Source of the DNA: Betaproteobacteria bacterium UBA5216
GTDB lineage: Bacteria; Pseudomonadota; Gammaproteobacteria; Burkholderiales; SG8-41
Assembly (NCBI GenBank): GCA_002412495.1
Contig: DHVE01000122.1
Location: 1-52,653 of the forward strand
Direction of reading: 5' to 3'
Length of the DNA stretch: 52,653 nucleotides
Shown: positions 42,528 through 51,099 of the stretch, piece after piece
Numbering within the stretch: the first letter of the stretch is position 1
Layout of the letters: every line of letters begins with the position of its first letter
The notes under the pieces: generated by a model
What the model saw: only the letters and a program-made list of their open reading frames with translations
Databases searched by the model: none
What the model was told of the DNA's origin: nothing
Position numbers and translations under genes: made by a program

Positions 42528-43085
42528 TTAACCCGCGCTGCCGGACGTTACCTTCTTGTCCGCAGCCGGCACTTCAAAAAACGTATACGACAACGTTAGC
42601 GTGGTGACGCTCGCGGGCAACGACCCATCGACCACAAATTGCACCGGCATCTGGCGTGATTCGCCTGCCGCCAGCACTTGCTGCTTGAAGCAAAAACATT
42701 CGAGCTTCTTCACAAAGGCAGCGCTATGCTTGGGACCATAACTCGGGATGGCCTGCCCCACCAGCGTGTTATTGCCGTTGTTCTTGATATCAAAAGCAAC
42801 CTGCGTCATTTCACCCGGATGCACGCGCACGCTGCGTTGCACCGGCGCAAACTGCCACGGCATGCCATGCACATTGGCGTCAAATTCCAGGGTCACCCAG
42901 CGCGATTTATCGACCTGCGTGTTCACCACGGTGTCACGTTGCAGCAGATTGTTAATACCGGTCACTTCACAAAACTTTTTGTAATACGGCACCATCGCAT
43001 AACCGAAGCCGAACATGAGCAGCGCGAAAAAACTCAGCCGAACGCACATCTGGCGGTTAATGCGCTTAAGGGCCACCGGAATCAT
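42528..43085 (-). CDS. ctaG: Cytochrome c oxidase assembly protein CtaG (Cox11)
   Basis: From the ATG at 43085 this protein has 185 residues. One N-terminal membrane segment (LSFFALLMFGFGYAMVPYY) precedes a periplasmic immunoglobulin-like domain with the copper-binding CFCF motif (LECFCFKQQ) and a conserved FEVP end. It inserts CuB into subunit I. The ATG overlaps the stop of the upstream 49-residue gene (43082-43085). The frame upstream to 43145 is shadow coding. Confidence 0.96.
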   Translation of the reverse strand: MIPVALKRINRQMCVRLSFFALLMFGFGYAMVPYYKKFCEVTGINNLLQRDTVVNTQVDKSRWVTLEFDANVHGMPWQFAPVQRSVRVHPGEMTQVAFDIKNNGNNTLVGQAIPSYGPKHSAAFVKKLECFCFKQQVLAAGESRQMPVQFVVDGSLPASVTTLTLSYTFFEVPAADKKVTSGSAG

Positions 43086-43231
43086 TTTGACATCCAGTAA
43101 TATTTCCCGATCATGTAGAAAAAGATGGCCCCGACGATCAACCACAGCACCGCGCCCGTAAGGCGGATGTTGCGTTTGATCTGTCGCTGGCGCGCTTCCT
43201 CACTGATGGCCTCGTTGACGTCTTGGGACAT
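43082..43231 (-). CDS. Cytochrome oxidase small assembly protein, 49 residues
   Basis: A short gene between ctaD and ctaG begins MSQDVNEAISEEARQRQIK, has a single membrane segment (TGAVLWLIVGAIFFYMIG) and ends KYYWMSK. Its TGA overlaps the ctaG ATG (ATGA), and its ATG lies 13 bp after the ctaD stop, so it fills the gap exactly. Betaproteobacterial oxidase operons often carry a small single-span protein here. The ribosome-binding site is weak (GAAG), suggesting coupling with ctaD. Confidence 0.85.
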   Translation of the reverse strand: MSQDVNEAISEEARQRQIKRNIRLTGAVLWLIVGAIFFYMIGKYYWMSK

Positions 43232-43244
43232 TAATCGCTTCGGC

Positions 43245-44864
43245 CTACTTCAGCGCAGGAGGCGTTGAAAAACTGTGGTACGGCGCAGGTGACGGCAGGT
43301 GCGTCCACTCCAGGCTGTCGGCGCCTTCCCATTGTTTTTGCTCGGCTTTCTCGCCGCCGGTGATGCACTTCACCACGACGTAGAGGAACAGCAACTGCGA
43401 AATACCGAAGCCGAAGGCGCCAATCGTCGAAATCGCATTAAACTCCGCGAATTGCAGCGCGTAATCCGGCACGCGGCGCGGCATGCCGGCCAGCCCGAGG
43501 AAATGCTGCACGAAGAAGGTAACGTTGAAGAATATCAGCGACAGCCAGAAGTGCCATTTGCCGAGCGTCTCGTTATACATGCGACCGGTCCATTTCGGCA
43601 GCCAGAAGTAAATGCCCGCGAAGGCGGAGAACAACGCGCCCGCCACCATCACGTAGTGGAAATGCGCCACCACGTAATACGTATCGTGTATCTGCACGTC
43701 CACTGGCGTGATCGAAAGCACCAGTCCGGTAAAGCCGCCGAGCGAGAACAGGAAGAGAAAGCCCAGCGCGAACAGCATGGGCGTCTCAAACGTGAGCGAG
43801 CCCTTCCACATGGTTGCCACCCAGTTGAACACTTTAACGCCAGTCGGGATCGCAATCAGCGTGGTGGCATACATGAAGTAAAGCTGGGTTTCGACCGGCA
43901 TGCCCACCGTATACATGTGGTGCGCCCACACCATGAAAGACAGAATCGCGATGGACGCCGTGGCATAAACCATCGACGCGTAACCGAACAGCGGTTTACG
44001 CGAGAACGCCGGAATCACCTGCGACACCACGCCGAAGGCGGGAATCGCAATGATGTACACCTCGGGATGGCCGAAGAACCAGAAAATGTGCTGATACAGC
44101 ACGGGGTCGCCGCCGCCGGCCGCATTAAAGAAGTTGGTGCCGAAGTGACGGTCGGTCAGTGTCATGGTTACCGCCCCGGCCAACACCGGCATCGATGCCA
44201 CCAGCAGGTAGGCGGTAATCAGCCAAGTCCAGCAGAAAAGCGGCATTTTCATCAGCGTCATGCCAGGCGCGCGCATGTTCAGAACGGTGGTAATGATGTT
44301 GATCGATCCCATGATCGACGACATGCCGAGAATATGAACCGCGAATATCGTGAGATCCATCGCAGGGCCCGCTTGAGTCGTAAGCGGGGCATACATGGTC
44401 CAGCCAACACCAGCGCCGCCGCCGGGCGCGAACTGCGCGGCGATCAACAACATGGCTGCAGGCGGCAATAGCCAGAATGACAGGTTATTCATGCGCGGGA
44501 ACGCCATGTCGGGCGCGCCAATCTGCATCGGGATCAGCCAGTTCGCAAAACCCACGAACGCCGGCATGATGGCGCCGAACACCATTATCAGACCGTGATA
44601 CGTGGTCATCGAGTTGAAAAACTCCGGCCGCACGATTTGCAAGCCTGGCTGAAACAGTTCCGCGCGGATGATCAACGCCATCACACCACCAACGAGGAAC
44701 ATGGAAAAGCTGAACCACAGATACATGGTGCCGATATCTTTGTGGTTGGTCGAACCCAACCAGCGCATCATGCCGTAGGGCTTGTGATCATGCGCGTGGT
44801 CGTCGTGGGCATGTCCGCCGTCTTGGCTGTGTCCGTGCGCGTGGTCGTGGGTAGCGGTGCTCAT
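43245..44864 (-). CDS. ctaD: Cytochrome c oxidase subunit I (aa3 type)
   Basis: The 539-residue, 12-span protein holds heme a, heme a3 and CuB. The ligand motifs are HGLIMVFGAIMPAF, HPEVYIIAIPAFGVVSQV with the His-Tyr pair, AHHMYTVG and AHFHYVMVAGALF. The K-channel lysine in GVKVFNW is present. The first 27 residues contain nine His alternating with Asp, Ala and Gly before the usual start GMMRWLGSTNHKDIG. A GGAG lies 6 bases before the ATG. It follows ctaC by 78 bp containing an A/T-rich motif. Confidence 0.98.
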   Translation of the reverse strand: MSTATHDHAHGHSQDGGHAHDDHAHDHKPYGMMRWLGSTNHKDIGTMYLWFSFSMFLVGGVMALIIRAELFQPGLQIVRPEFFNSMTTYHGLIMVFGAIMPAFVGFANWLIPMQIGAPDMAFPRMNNLSFWLLPPAAMLLIAAQFAPGGGAGVGWTMYAPLTTQAGPAMDLTIFAVHILGMSSIMGSINIITTVLNMRAPGMTLMKMPLFCWTWLITAYLLVASMPVLAGAVTMTLTDRHFGTNFFNAAGGGDPVLYQHIFWFFGHPEVYIIAIPAFGVVSQVIPAFSRKPLFGYASMVYATASIAILSFMVWAHHMYTVGMPVETQLYFMYATTLIAIPTGVKVFNWVATMWKGSLTFETPMLFALGFLFLFSLGGFTGLVLSITPVDVQIHDTYYVVAHFHYVMVAGALFSAFAGIYFWLPKWTGRMYNETLGKWHFWLSLIFFNVTFFVQHFLGLAGMPRRVPDYALQFAEFNAISTIGAFGFGISQLLFLYVVVKCITGGEKAEQKQWEGADSLEWTHLPSPAPYHSFSTPPALK

Positions 44865-44942
44865 CTTGGCTCCGGTTCTATCTAAGAATATTGTTTAAAA
44901 ACAAATGCTTATTAAGGATCTGTGTAGGCAGTTCGCCCGTGC

Positions 44943-46139
44943 TCAACGCGCTGCGACAACCTTTTCGGTTGCGGGTGCGGCGGCCTGCCCGCCCCCTTTG
45001 GCCGCCTTAACCTCCGCGGGGGTCACCATATCGCCCGTCTTGTTGGCCCAAGTGTTACGCTCATACGTGATGACAGCGGCAATATCTGCATCGGACAAAT
45101 GCTTGAACGGCGCCATCGCCGTGCCACCCTTCCCATTCAGCACGATAGCCAAGTGCCCCTCTTTCGGGCCGATGGCGATTTTCGATCCAGACAGCGCCGG
45201 GAACGCCGGCGGATTGCCCATGCCGTTCGCCATATGGCAGGCGACACAGTTCGCGGCATACACTTTTTCACCACGCGCCTTCAGATCATCCAGAGTCCAA
45301 GGTTTTTCGGGATCATCCGCGACGGCCGCTTTTTTCATGTTGGCCTTTTGGCTCTCGACCCACTTGCTGTAGTCAGCAGCGGTTTTGACCTCAACCACGA
45401 TCGGCATGAAGCCATGGTCCTTGCCGCACAATTCCGCGCATTGTCCACGGAATATGCCGGGGGCCTCTGCCTTGAACCAGGTGTCGCGTATAAAGCCCGG
45501 AATGGCGTCTTGCTTCACCGAGAGCGCAGGCACCCACCATGCATGGATAACGTCAGCGGCGGTTACCAGCATGCGCACTTTCTTGCCCACCGGAACAACC
45601 ACCACGGTGTCGGTCTCTAGCAGGTAATTAGGGCCTTTGGGTTCGGTGCCTTCGATTTGGGCGCGTGGTGTTGACAAGCTGCTATAGAAACTGATGCCTT
45701 CTCCCTCGCCTTTGAGATAGTCATAGCCCCATTTCCACTGGTAGCCGGTAGCCTTGATGGTCAGATCCGGCTCCGACGTATCGCGTAGCTGTATCAGAGC
45801 CCTTGTGGCCGGTACCGCGAGCGCCAGGAGAATGATGCACGGCACGATGGTCCAGGCAACCTCAACCCAGAAATGTTCGTGAAACTGCGAGGCCTTGTGC
45901 CCCACCGACTTGCGATGCGCGAATACGGCGTAGAACATGAAGCCGAACACCACGATGAAAATGGCTACGCAAATCCAAGTGATGACCGTATGCAGATCAT
46001 AGATGGTATGGCCGATGGCGGAATTCGGCGTCTGGAGGTTGAGTTTGTAGTCGGCAAACGCCGTCGCCGGAATCATCAACGACATCGCCGTTGCCGCCGT
46101 TGTCAGTGCGGCGAAAATTTTGGCCAGCTTGTTACGCAT
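44943..46139 (-). CDS. ctaC: Cytochrome c oxidase subunit II with fused cytochrome c domain
   Basis: The 398-residue protein has a signal peptide (cut near ATAFA at 24-29), two membrane segments (50-75 and 90-112), the CuA domain and a C-terminal cytochrome c. CuA ligands are His199, Cys234, Glu236, Cys238, His242 and Met245. The heme site is CVACH (298-302), with a likely axial Met342. This is a caa3-type arrangement in which electrons enter through the fused c heme. The final 30 residues are Ala/Lys-rich. It is the first gene of the minus-strand oxidase operon. Confidence 0.97.
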   Translation of the reverse strand: MRNKLAKIFAALTTAATAMSLMIPATAFADYKLNLQTPNSAIGHTIYDLHTVITWICVAIFIVVFGFMFYAVFAHRKSVGHKASQFHEHFWVEVAWTIVPCIILLALAVPATRALIQLRDTSEPDLTIKATGYQWKWGYDYLKGEGEGISFYSSLSTPRAQIEGTEPKGPNYLLETDTVVVVPVGKKVRMLVTAADVIHAWWVPALSVKQDAIPGFIRDTWFKAEAPGIFRGQCAELCGKDHGFMPIVVEVKTAADYSKWVESQKANMKKAAVADDPEKPWTLDDLKARGEKVYAANCVACHMANGMGNPPAFPALSGSKIAIGPKEGHLAIVLNGKGGTAMAPFKHLSDADIAAVITYERNTWANKTGDMVTPAEVKAAKGGGQAAAPATEKVVAAR

Positions 46140-46234
46140 TCTTCCCCCGGATAGTTACAACCAGTCTTACTGCTTAGCTTCAATCAATGCGGGCTGTTTA
46201 CGCCTGTTGCGACACACTGCGCGAACCGCAATGC

Positions 46235-46264
46235 GCGTTCCACGTTATGTACGCCGTGGAGCGC
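46235..46264. promoter_or_regulatory. 10-bp inverted repeat upstream of ctaC
   Basis: GCGTTCCACG (46235-46244) and CGTGGAGCGC (46255-46264) pair at nine of ten positions around a 10-base spacer. It lies about 100 bp upstream of the ctaC start. Spacing and symmetry fit a dimeric regulator site or a leader hairpin. Confidence 0.4.
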
Positions 46265-46309
46265 CGTGCGTGGATACCCTGTGAAAATCCCCCAACTCCC
46301 CTACAGCCC

Positions 46310-46336
46310 GCGTCCGGAATAATCATTGTCGGACGC
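46310..46336. promoter_or_regulatory. Perfect 7-bp inverted repeat upstream of ctaC
   Basis: GCGTCCG (46310-46316) and CGGACGC (46330-46336) flank a 13-base A/T-rich spacer, about 170 bp upstream of ctaC. The site could bind a regulator of oxidase expression. Confidence 0.4.
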
Positions 46337-46449
46337 CTCTGAAAACAGTGGGAATTTAACACAGCGAGGGGGGCGAGGCAACCTTGTAAGCCTTTGAATA
46401 TGTGCAATTACTAGAGACCACATCGCATTGACACGCAGTGCGCTTGCCG

Positions 46450-47151
46450 TTACAGCAAGCCGCGCACGTCGAATTGCGCCGCGGTAGCGACAACATCGGG
46501 CCGCGCATCAAACACGATACGCGCGATCATAGGCACGGCGAGCCTTGCCTGCAATGCAGCCACATTGGCATCGGCGTGCGGCATCGACGCATCGATGTGA
46601 TTGGCCACCCAGCCCGCCAGCACGAGCCCGCGCGCGCGAATGGCCTCGGCGGTGAGCAACGCGTGGTTCAGGCAACCGAGCCGCATGCCGACCACCAGCA
46701 CCACCGGCAACGCGAGATCACGCGCGAGATCGGCGCTGGTTTCATCATCGTTCAGCGGCACACAAAACCCGCCGGCACCTTCCACCACCACAATGTCAGC
46801 AAGCGCTGACAAGCGCCGATGGTGATCCATTAATACATTGTTTCTAATGGGATTATTTTCTAGCGCCGCCGCGACATGCGGTGCGATTGGCGGCTGGAAA
46901 CAATACGGATTGATCATGTCACGCGGCGCCGGCACATTGCTCGCCGCAATCAATTGTTCGACATCCTCATTGATCCGGACGCCGTTTATCACCACGGCGC
47001 CAGCGGCCACCGGCTTCATGCCGACGACGCGCAAACCGCGCGCCGCAAAGGCATGCAGTAGCGCGCACGCCACCAGCGTTTTGCCCACACCGGTATCCGT
47101 GCCCGTTATGAAAAACCCGTGAGGCGTGAGACGCGAGGCGCGAGGCATCAT
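46450..47151 (-). CDS. bioD: ATP-dependent dethiobiotin synthetase
   Basis: From the ATG at 47151 this protein has 233 residues. It closes the ureido ring of dethiobiotin using CO2 and ATP. The P-loop GTDTGVGKT is at 17-25, with MKPVAAGA and the VVEGAGGFCVPL stretch following as expected. The ATG overlaps the bioC TGA (47148-47151). A mid-gene segment (LENNPIRNNVLMDHH) has unusually A/T-rich codons. It is the last gene of the bio operon. Confidence 0.96.
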   Translation of the reverse strand: MMPRASRLTPHGFFITGTDTGVGKTLVACALLHAFAARGLRVVGMKPVAAGAVVINGVRINEDVEQLIAASNVPAPRDMINPYCFQPPIAPHVAAALENNPIRNNVLMDHHRRLSALADIVVVEGAGGFCVPLNDDETSADLARDLALPVVLVVGMRLGCLNHALLTAEAIRARGLVLAGWVANHIDASMPHADANVAALQARLAVPMIARIVFDARPDVVATAAQFDVRGLL

Positions 47152-48023
47152 GTTGCCGGCTTGATATCGATCACGCGTTTGCCGCTGGCCGTCAATCTCG
47201 GCAACGGCTTCCATGCATGGCCGTAGACTACTTCAAATGTCGCGGGCAGTTTACCTTCGCGGCGCAGCGGTTCGTACGCCTGCTCCACCGCCCGGAGCCG
47301 CGACTTCCCCGTCAGTCCCGGCGGACGCGATTGCGTGACATTGTGCGCGCCGATGGCCTTCAGGTCGCGCATCACCGCGCGCACGTTACTGTAGGTCAGC
47401 GTAAACGGCTCCATATCCATTACCGGGTCGGCAAAGCCGCGCTGCACCAGAATATCACCGATGTCATGCAAATCGATAAAACGGCTCACATGCGTATGCT
47501 GATCCACGCCAGAGAACGCCGCACGCAGTTCCTTCAAGGTATCGGGGCCGAACGTGCTAAACATTAGCAACCCGCCCGGCGCCAACACGCGATGAAATTC
47601 CGCAAAGGCCGTTTCGGGATCGTTCACCCATTGCAGCGCCAGATTCGACCACACCAGATCAACGCTGCCGGTGGCGAGCGGCAGTTGTTCGATGTCCCCG
47701 CACACTTCGTTGATGCGGGGCTTCAGCAGCGATTTCCACCACGGCGCCTGCGTTTTTTCACGTCCTTGCCGCAACATCGGCAACGCGAGATCAAACGCGA
47801 TCACGCGCGCCTCGGGATAACGCGCGCGAAGCGCGGACAACGCATTGCCAGTGCCGCTGCCCGCGTCGAGAATAGTCCGTGGCTGATGCTTGATGAGATC
47901 CAGCCGCTCGTCCATGCGACGGCATACTTCGTGTTGCAACACCGCGGCCGCGTCATAGCCCGGCGCAGCGCGCTCGAACGATTGGCGCAACAGCCGCTTG
48001 TCAAACTGCGGTGCCGGCTTCAT
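47148..48023 (-). CDS. bioC: Malonyl-ACP O-methyltransferase BioC
   Basis: From the ATG at 48023 the SAM-dependent methyltransferase has 291 residues. Motif I is LDAGSGTGNALSAL and the LVWSNLALQWVNDPETAFAEF segment is typical of BioC. It methylates malonyl-ACP so that the fatty-acid machinery can build a pimeloyl chain. The first 22 bp overlap the bioH end. The frame continues upstream to 48113 but through bioH coding sequence. Confidence 0.94.
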   Translation of the reverse strand: MKPAPQFDKRLLRQSFERAAPGYDAAAVLQHEVCRRMDERLDLIKHQPRTILDAGSGTGNALSALRARYPEARVIAFDLALPMLRQGREKTQAPWWKSLLKPRINEVCGDIEQLPLATGSVDLVWSNLALQWVNDPETAFAEFHRVLAPGGLLMFSTFGPDTLKELRAAFSGVDQHTHVSRFIDLHDIGDILVQRGFADPVMDMEPFTLTYSNVRAVMRDLKAIGAHNVTQSRPPGLTGKSRLRAVEQAYEPLRREGKLPATFEVVYGHAWKPLPRLTASGKRVIDIKPAT

Positions 48024-48795
48024 CGAAAAATGCCTGTAACAGTGCCGCGACCACGTCGGGCGCGGACAAAAACGGCGCGTGCCCCGCACCATCGATTTTA
48101 TGAAAGCGCGCATCGGGCAGCGCCGCGCTCAAGGCTTCGCCCGCCGCGCACGGCGTTACCGCGTCGTGCGTGCCATGCAGCACCAGCGCGGGCTGCGCTA
48201 TCGACGGCAACAGCGCGCGCAAATCAGCCGTTTTCAAGATTTCCAGCCCGGCCTCCAGCACGGCTTGCGTGGGCAATGGATTCGTAAACAACGCCGTGCG
48301 CAACTGGTGCGCCACGCGCACCGCCTGTGTATCGCCGAGCGATTGCAGCGCCACGAAGCGCCGCAGCACGCCCGGACAATCGCGCCGGATGGCCGAGGTA
48401 AACTGCCGCATCACCATCGGCGTCACCGCGTGCGGCCACGCGGATTTATCCCCCGTGCGTTGCGTGAAACACGGCGTGGCCGCGATCAAAGCCAGGCGCC
48501 GCACCTGCTTTGGCGCGCGCAGCGCCCACGTCAGCGCCACCTGCGCGCCGAGCGACCAGCCGACGACGTCACAGGATTTCGGCGCCGCGGCGGCCAGGGT
48601 ATCCGCCAGCCGCTCCAGCGTGTAGGGCGTGCAGGCCTCCGCACCGGCCCCACCGACAGCACCGCCCCCCCCATAGCCCGGCAACGCCATCATCCGCACG
48701 CGACCATTTTTTTCCAGCGCACGCGCAAGACCGCGAAACACGTTTGGATGACTTGCCCAGCCATGCAGCAACACCACGGGAAGTCCGCTTTTCAT
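48001..48795 (-). CDS. bioH: Pimeloyl-ACP methyl ester carboxylesterase BioH
   Basis: This alpha/beta-hydrolase has 264 residues from the ATG at 48795, which overlaps the bioF stop (ATGA). The nucleophile is Ser81 in GWSLG, and the acid and base are Asp in HGTHDAVTP and His in GAGHAPF. The N-terminal VVLLHGWASHPNVF forms the oxyanion hole. BioH removes the methyl group from pimeloyl-ACP ester. Its place inside the operon supports the assignment over other hydrolases. Confidence 0.93.
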   Translation of the reverse strand: MKSGLPVVLLHGWASHPNVFRGLARALEKNGRVRMMALPGYGGGGAVGGAGAEACTPYTLERLADTLAAAAPKSCDVVGWSLGAQVALTWALRAPKQVRRLALIAATPCFTQRTGDKSAWPHAVTPMVMRQFTSAIRRDCPGVLRRFVALQSLGDTQAVRVAHQLRTALFTNPLPTQAVLEAGLEILKTADLRALLPSIAQPALVLHGTHDAVTPCAAGEALSAALPDARFHKIDGAGHAPFLSAPDVVAALLQAFFDEAGTAV

Positions 48796-49991
48796 GACAA
48801 TGCCCGGCCGGCCGCAAACAGCGCGTCGCACAAAGCGCGCACATCCTCCGCCGTGTGCGCCGCCGACAGCGAAATACGCAGCCGCGCCGTGCCCTGCGGC
48901 ACCGTCGGCGGACGAATCGCCGGCGCCAGCACACCGCGCGCCGCAAGTTTTTCAGCCACCCCGGTTGCCGCGCGGGCGTCGCCGATCACCAACGGCTGGA
49001 TCGCGGTGGACGACGGCAGCAACCTCCAGCCTGGCCGCAGATCCGTCGCAAGCAATTGTTTTAATTGAATAATATTTTCATGCAATTGGCTACGCCACGT
49101 TGCGCCGGCGGCAATCAATTCAATACTCTTGGAGACCGCGCACGCCAGCAGCGGCGGCATCGCGGTGGTGTAAATGTAGGTGCGCGCGCGCTGCATCAGC
49201 GTTTCAATCAGCGTGTCGTCACCCGCGACAAACGCGCCGAATACGCCCGCCGCCTTGCCCAGCGTGGCCATGTAAATAATGCGCGGATGCCGCAGATTAA
49301 AATGTTCCAGCACGCCGCTACCCCGCGCACCCAACACGCCAAAGCCATGCGCGTCATCAAGCATCAGCCATGCATCGTACCGCTCGGCGAGCGCCAACAA
49401 TTCCGGCACCGGCGCCAGATCACCGTCCATGCTGAACACGGCATCGGCGACGATCAACTTGCGTTTGGCTTGCGTCACGGCAAGCAGGCGTTCCAGTTGC
49501 GCCATGTCGTTATGCGCAAACCGCTTGAATCGGGCGCGCGACAACAAACACGCATCATTCAGCGACGCATGATTCAATCGATCCGCGAACACCGCGTCGT
49601 CACGGCCCAGCAGCGCGGTGACGACGCCGAGATTTGCCATGTAGCCGGTCGAGAACAGCAGTGCGCGCGGCAGATTTACGAACGCCGCGAGTTGTTGCTC
49701 CAGATTTGCATGCGCATGCGCGTGGCCCAGCACCAGATGCGACGCACCCGCACCCACGCCATAGGCGTGGGCACCCTCCTGTGCAGCCGCGATCAACTCG
49801 GGATGATTCGCAAGCCCCAGATAATCGTTGCTGCAAAACGCGAGGTATTTTTTCCCATCGACCGTAACATGCGCGCTTTGCGCGGAATCGAGCGTGCGGC
49901 GAGTGCGGCGCAAACCGTTTGCATCAAGCGCTTTCAGCGCATTCTGCAATTCGGAGAACGGCGTGCTGGCACGTCCTTCATGTGCGATCAC
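48792..49991 (-). CDS. bioF: 8-amino-7-oxononanoate synthase
   Basis: The 399-residue PLP enzyme condenses pimeloyl-ACP with L-alanine. Motifs are FCSNDYLGLANHP, GAGASHLVLGH, the cofactor Asp/His region DDAHGFGVLG and the PLP lysine in ATLGKAAG. The start is GTG 49991, which overlaps the bioB TGA (GTGA, 49988-49991). A longer in-frame reading to 50198 runs through bioB coding sequence and is rejected. Confidence 0.95.
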   Translation of the reverse strand: MIAHEGRASTPFSELQNALKALDANGLRRTRRTLDSAQSAHVTVDGKKYLAFCSNDYLGLANHPELIAAAQEGAHAYGVGAGASHLVLGHAHAHANLEQQLAAFVNLPRALLFSTGYMANLGVVTALLGRDDAVFADRLNHASLNDACLLSRARFKRFAHNDMAQLERLLAVTQAKRKLIVADAVFSMDGDLAPVPELLALAERYDAWLMLDDAHGFGVLGARGSGVLEHFNLRHPRIIYMATLGKAAGVFGAFVAGDDTLIETLMQRARTYIYTTAMPPLLACAVSKSIELIAAGATWRSQLHENIIQLKQLLATDLRPGWRLLPSSTAIQPLVIGDARAATGVAEKLAARGVLAPAIRPPTVPQGTARLRISLSAAHTAEDVRALCDALFAAGRALS

Positions 49992-51031
49992 ACCTTCGCT
50001 TCCATCGCATGCAATCCCAACTTGGCAAATAAGGCCTGATCGCGCGCCACATCCGGGTTGCCCGTGGTGAGCAACTTGTCGCCATAAAAAATCGAATTCG
50101 CGCCCGCCAGAAAACACAGCGCCTGTATGCCTTCCGGCATTTCCTGCCGCCCGGCCGACAACCGCACCATGGCCTTCGGCATGGTGATGCGCGCGCACGC
50201 CACGGTACGAACAAACTCCAGCAGATCCAGTTGCGCGGTACCGCTCAGCGGCGTACCTTCCACCTGCACCAGATTGTTGATCGGCACCGATTCGGGATAC
50301 GGATTCATATTCGCCAGTTGCACGATCAATGCGGCGCGCGCGCGCCGGGTTTCACCCATGCCGACGATGCCGCCGCTGCACACATGCATGCCGGCCTCTC
50401 GCACGCGCGACAACGTGTCCATGCGATCCTGCTGCGTGCGCGTGGTGATGATTTCACCGTAGAACTCCGGCGCGGTGTCGATGTTGTGGTTGTAGTAATC
50501 AAGTCCCGCCGTCTTCAACTGCTCGGCCTGACCGTCTTTCAGCATACCCAGCGTGGCGCAGGTTTCCATGCCGATGCCACGAACCGCGCGCACCATCTCA
50601 ACCACCTTGTCGAGATCGCGCTGCTTCGGCCCACGCCATGCCGCACCCATGCAAAAACGGGTCGCGCCGTTGTCCTTGGCGCATTGCGCAGCCGCCACGA
50701 CTTGATCGACCGACAGAATGTCTTCGTTCTCGACCCCGGTGTGATAACGCGCCGCCTGCGGACAATAGCCGCAGTCTTCGGGGCAGCCGCCGGTTTTGAT
50801 CGAAATCAGCGTCGAGCGCTGAACGGCATTAGCGTCAAAGTGCGCGCGATGCACCGTCTGCGCGCGATAAATGAGATCATTAAACGGCAGATCAAATAGC
50901 GCCGCGACCTGATCAACGGTCCAGCGCGCGGGTTCGGTGTTTGCCGTCTGCGGCAATGGCGCAGCCGGGACAGCGGAGGGCGTCGTGGGGGGGGGCGCTG
51001 AAGCGTTAGTTGCAGGAATGGCGGTGTCCAT
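49988..51031 (-). CDS. bioB: Biotin synthase
   Basis: From the ATG at 51031 this radical-SAM enzyme has 347 residues and inserts sulfur into dethiobiotin. The [4Fe-4S]-SAM motif is Cys83, Cys87, Cys90 (GGCPEDCGYCPQ). KTGGCPEDC, ARFCMGAAW-like (TRFCMGAAWR) and YNHNIDTAPEFY are as expected. The first 35 residues are Pro/Ala-rich and not conserved. ATG codons further upstream (51115) add more non-conserved sequence. It heads the bioB-F-H-C-D operon and is divergent from the comF-like gene. Confidence 0.96.
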   Translation of the reverse strand: MDTAIPATNASAPPPTTPSAVPAAPLPQTANTEPARWTVDQVAALFDLPFNDLIYRAQTVHRAHFDANAVQRSTLISIKTGGCPEDCGYCPQAARYHTGVENEDILSVDQVVAAAQCAKDNGATRFCMGAAWRGPKQRDLDKVVEMVRAVRGIGMETCATLGMLKDGQAEQLKTAGLDYYNHNIDTAPEFYGEIITTRTQQDRMDTLSRVREAGMHVCSGGIVGMGETRRARAALIVQLANMNPYPESVPINNLVQVEGTPLSGTAQLDLLEFVRTVACARITMPKAMVRLSAGRQEMPEGIQALCFLAGANSIFYGDKLLTTGNPDVARDQALFAKLGLHAMEAKV

Positions 51032-51099
51032 GGTGACGGGCCTGACGTTAGAAAAGTGAATGTTTTTAAGAACTTGCATCATCCGTACCGGAGCCATGC

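Larger units (their letters stand above)
46140..46449. other. Intergenic region upstream of ctaC
   Basis: About 310 bp separate the ctaC start from the bioD stop. It holds two inverted repeats (46235-46264 and 46310-46336) and otherwise no gene. The ctaC promoter must lie here, but I found no pair of hexamers good enough to name. Confidence 0.5.

Noticed and set aside
43299..44471. 390-codon plus-strand open frame opposite ctaD
   Set aside because: Antisense of cytochrome oxidase subunit I; composition (His, Arg, Glu repeats) and lack of a ribosome-binding site mark it as non-coding.
49065..50039. 324-codon plus-strand open frame opposite bioF
   Set aside because: Antisense of a clear PLP enzyme gene.
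51032..51099. BirA-type biotin operator between bioB and the comF-like gene
   Set aside because: I looked for TTGTAAACC-type dyads and found no convincing one.
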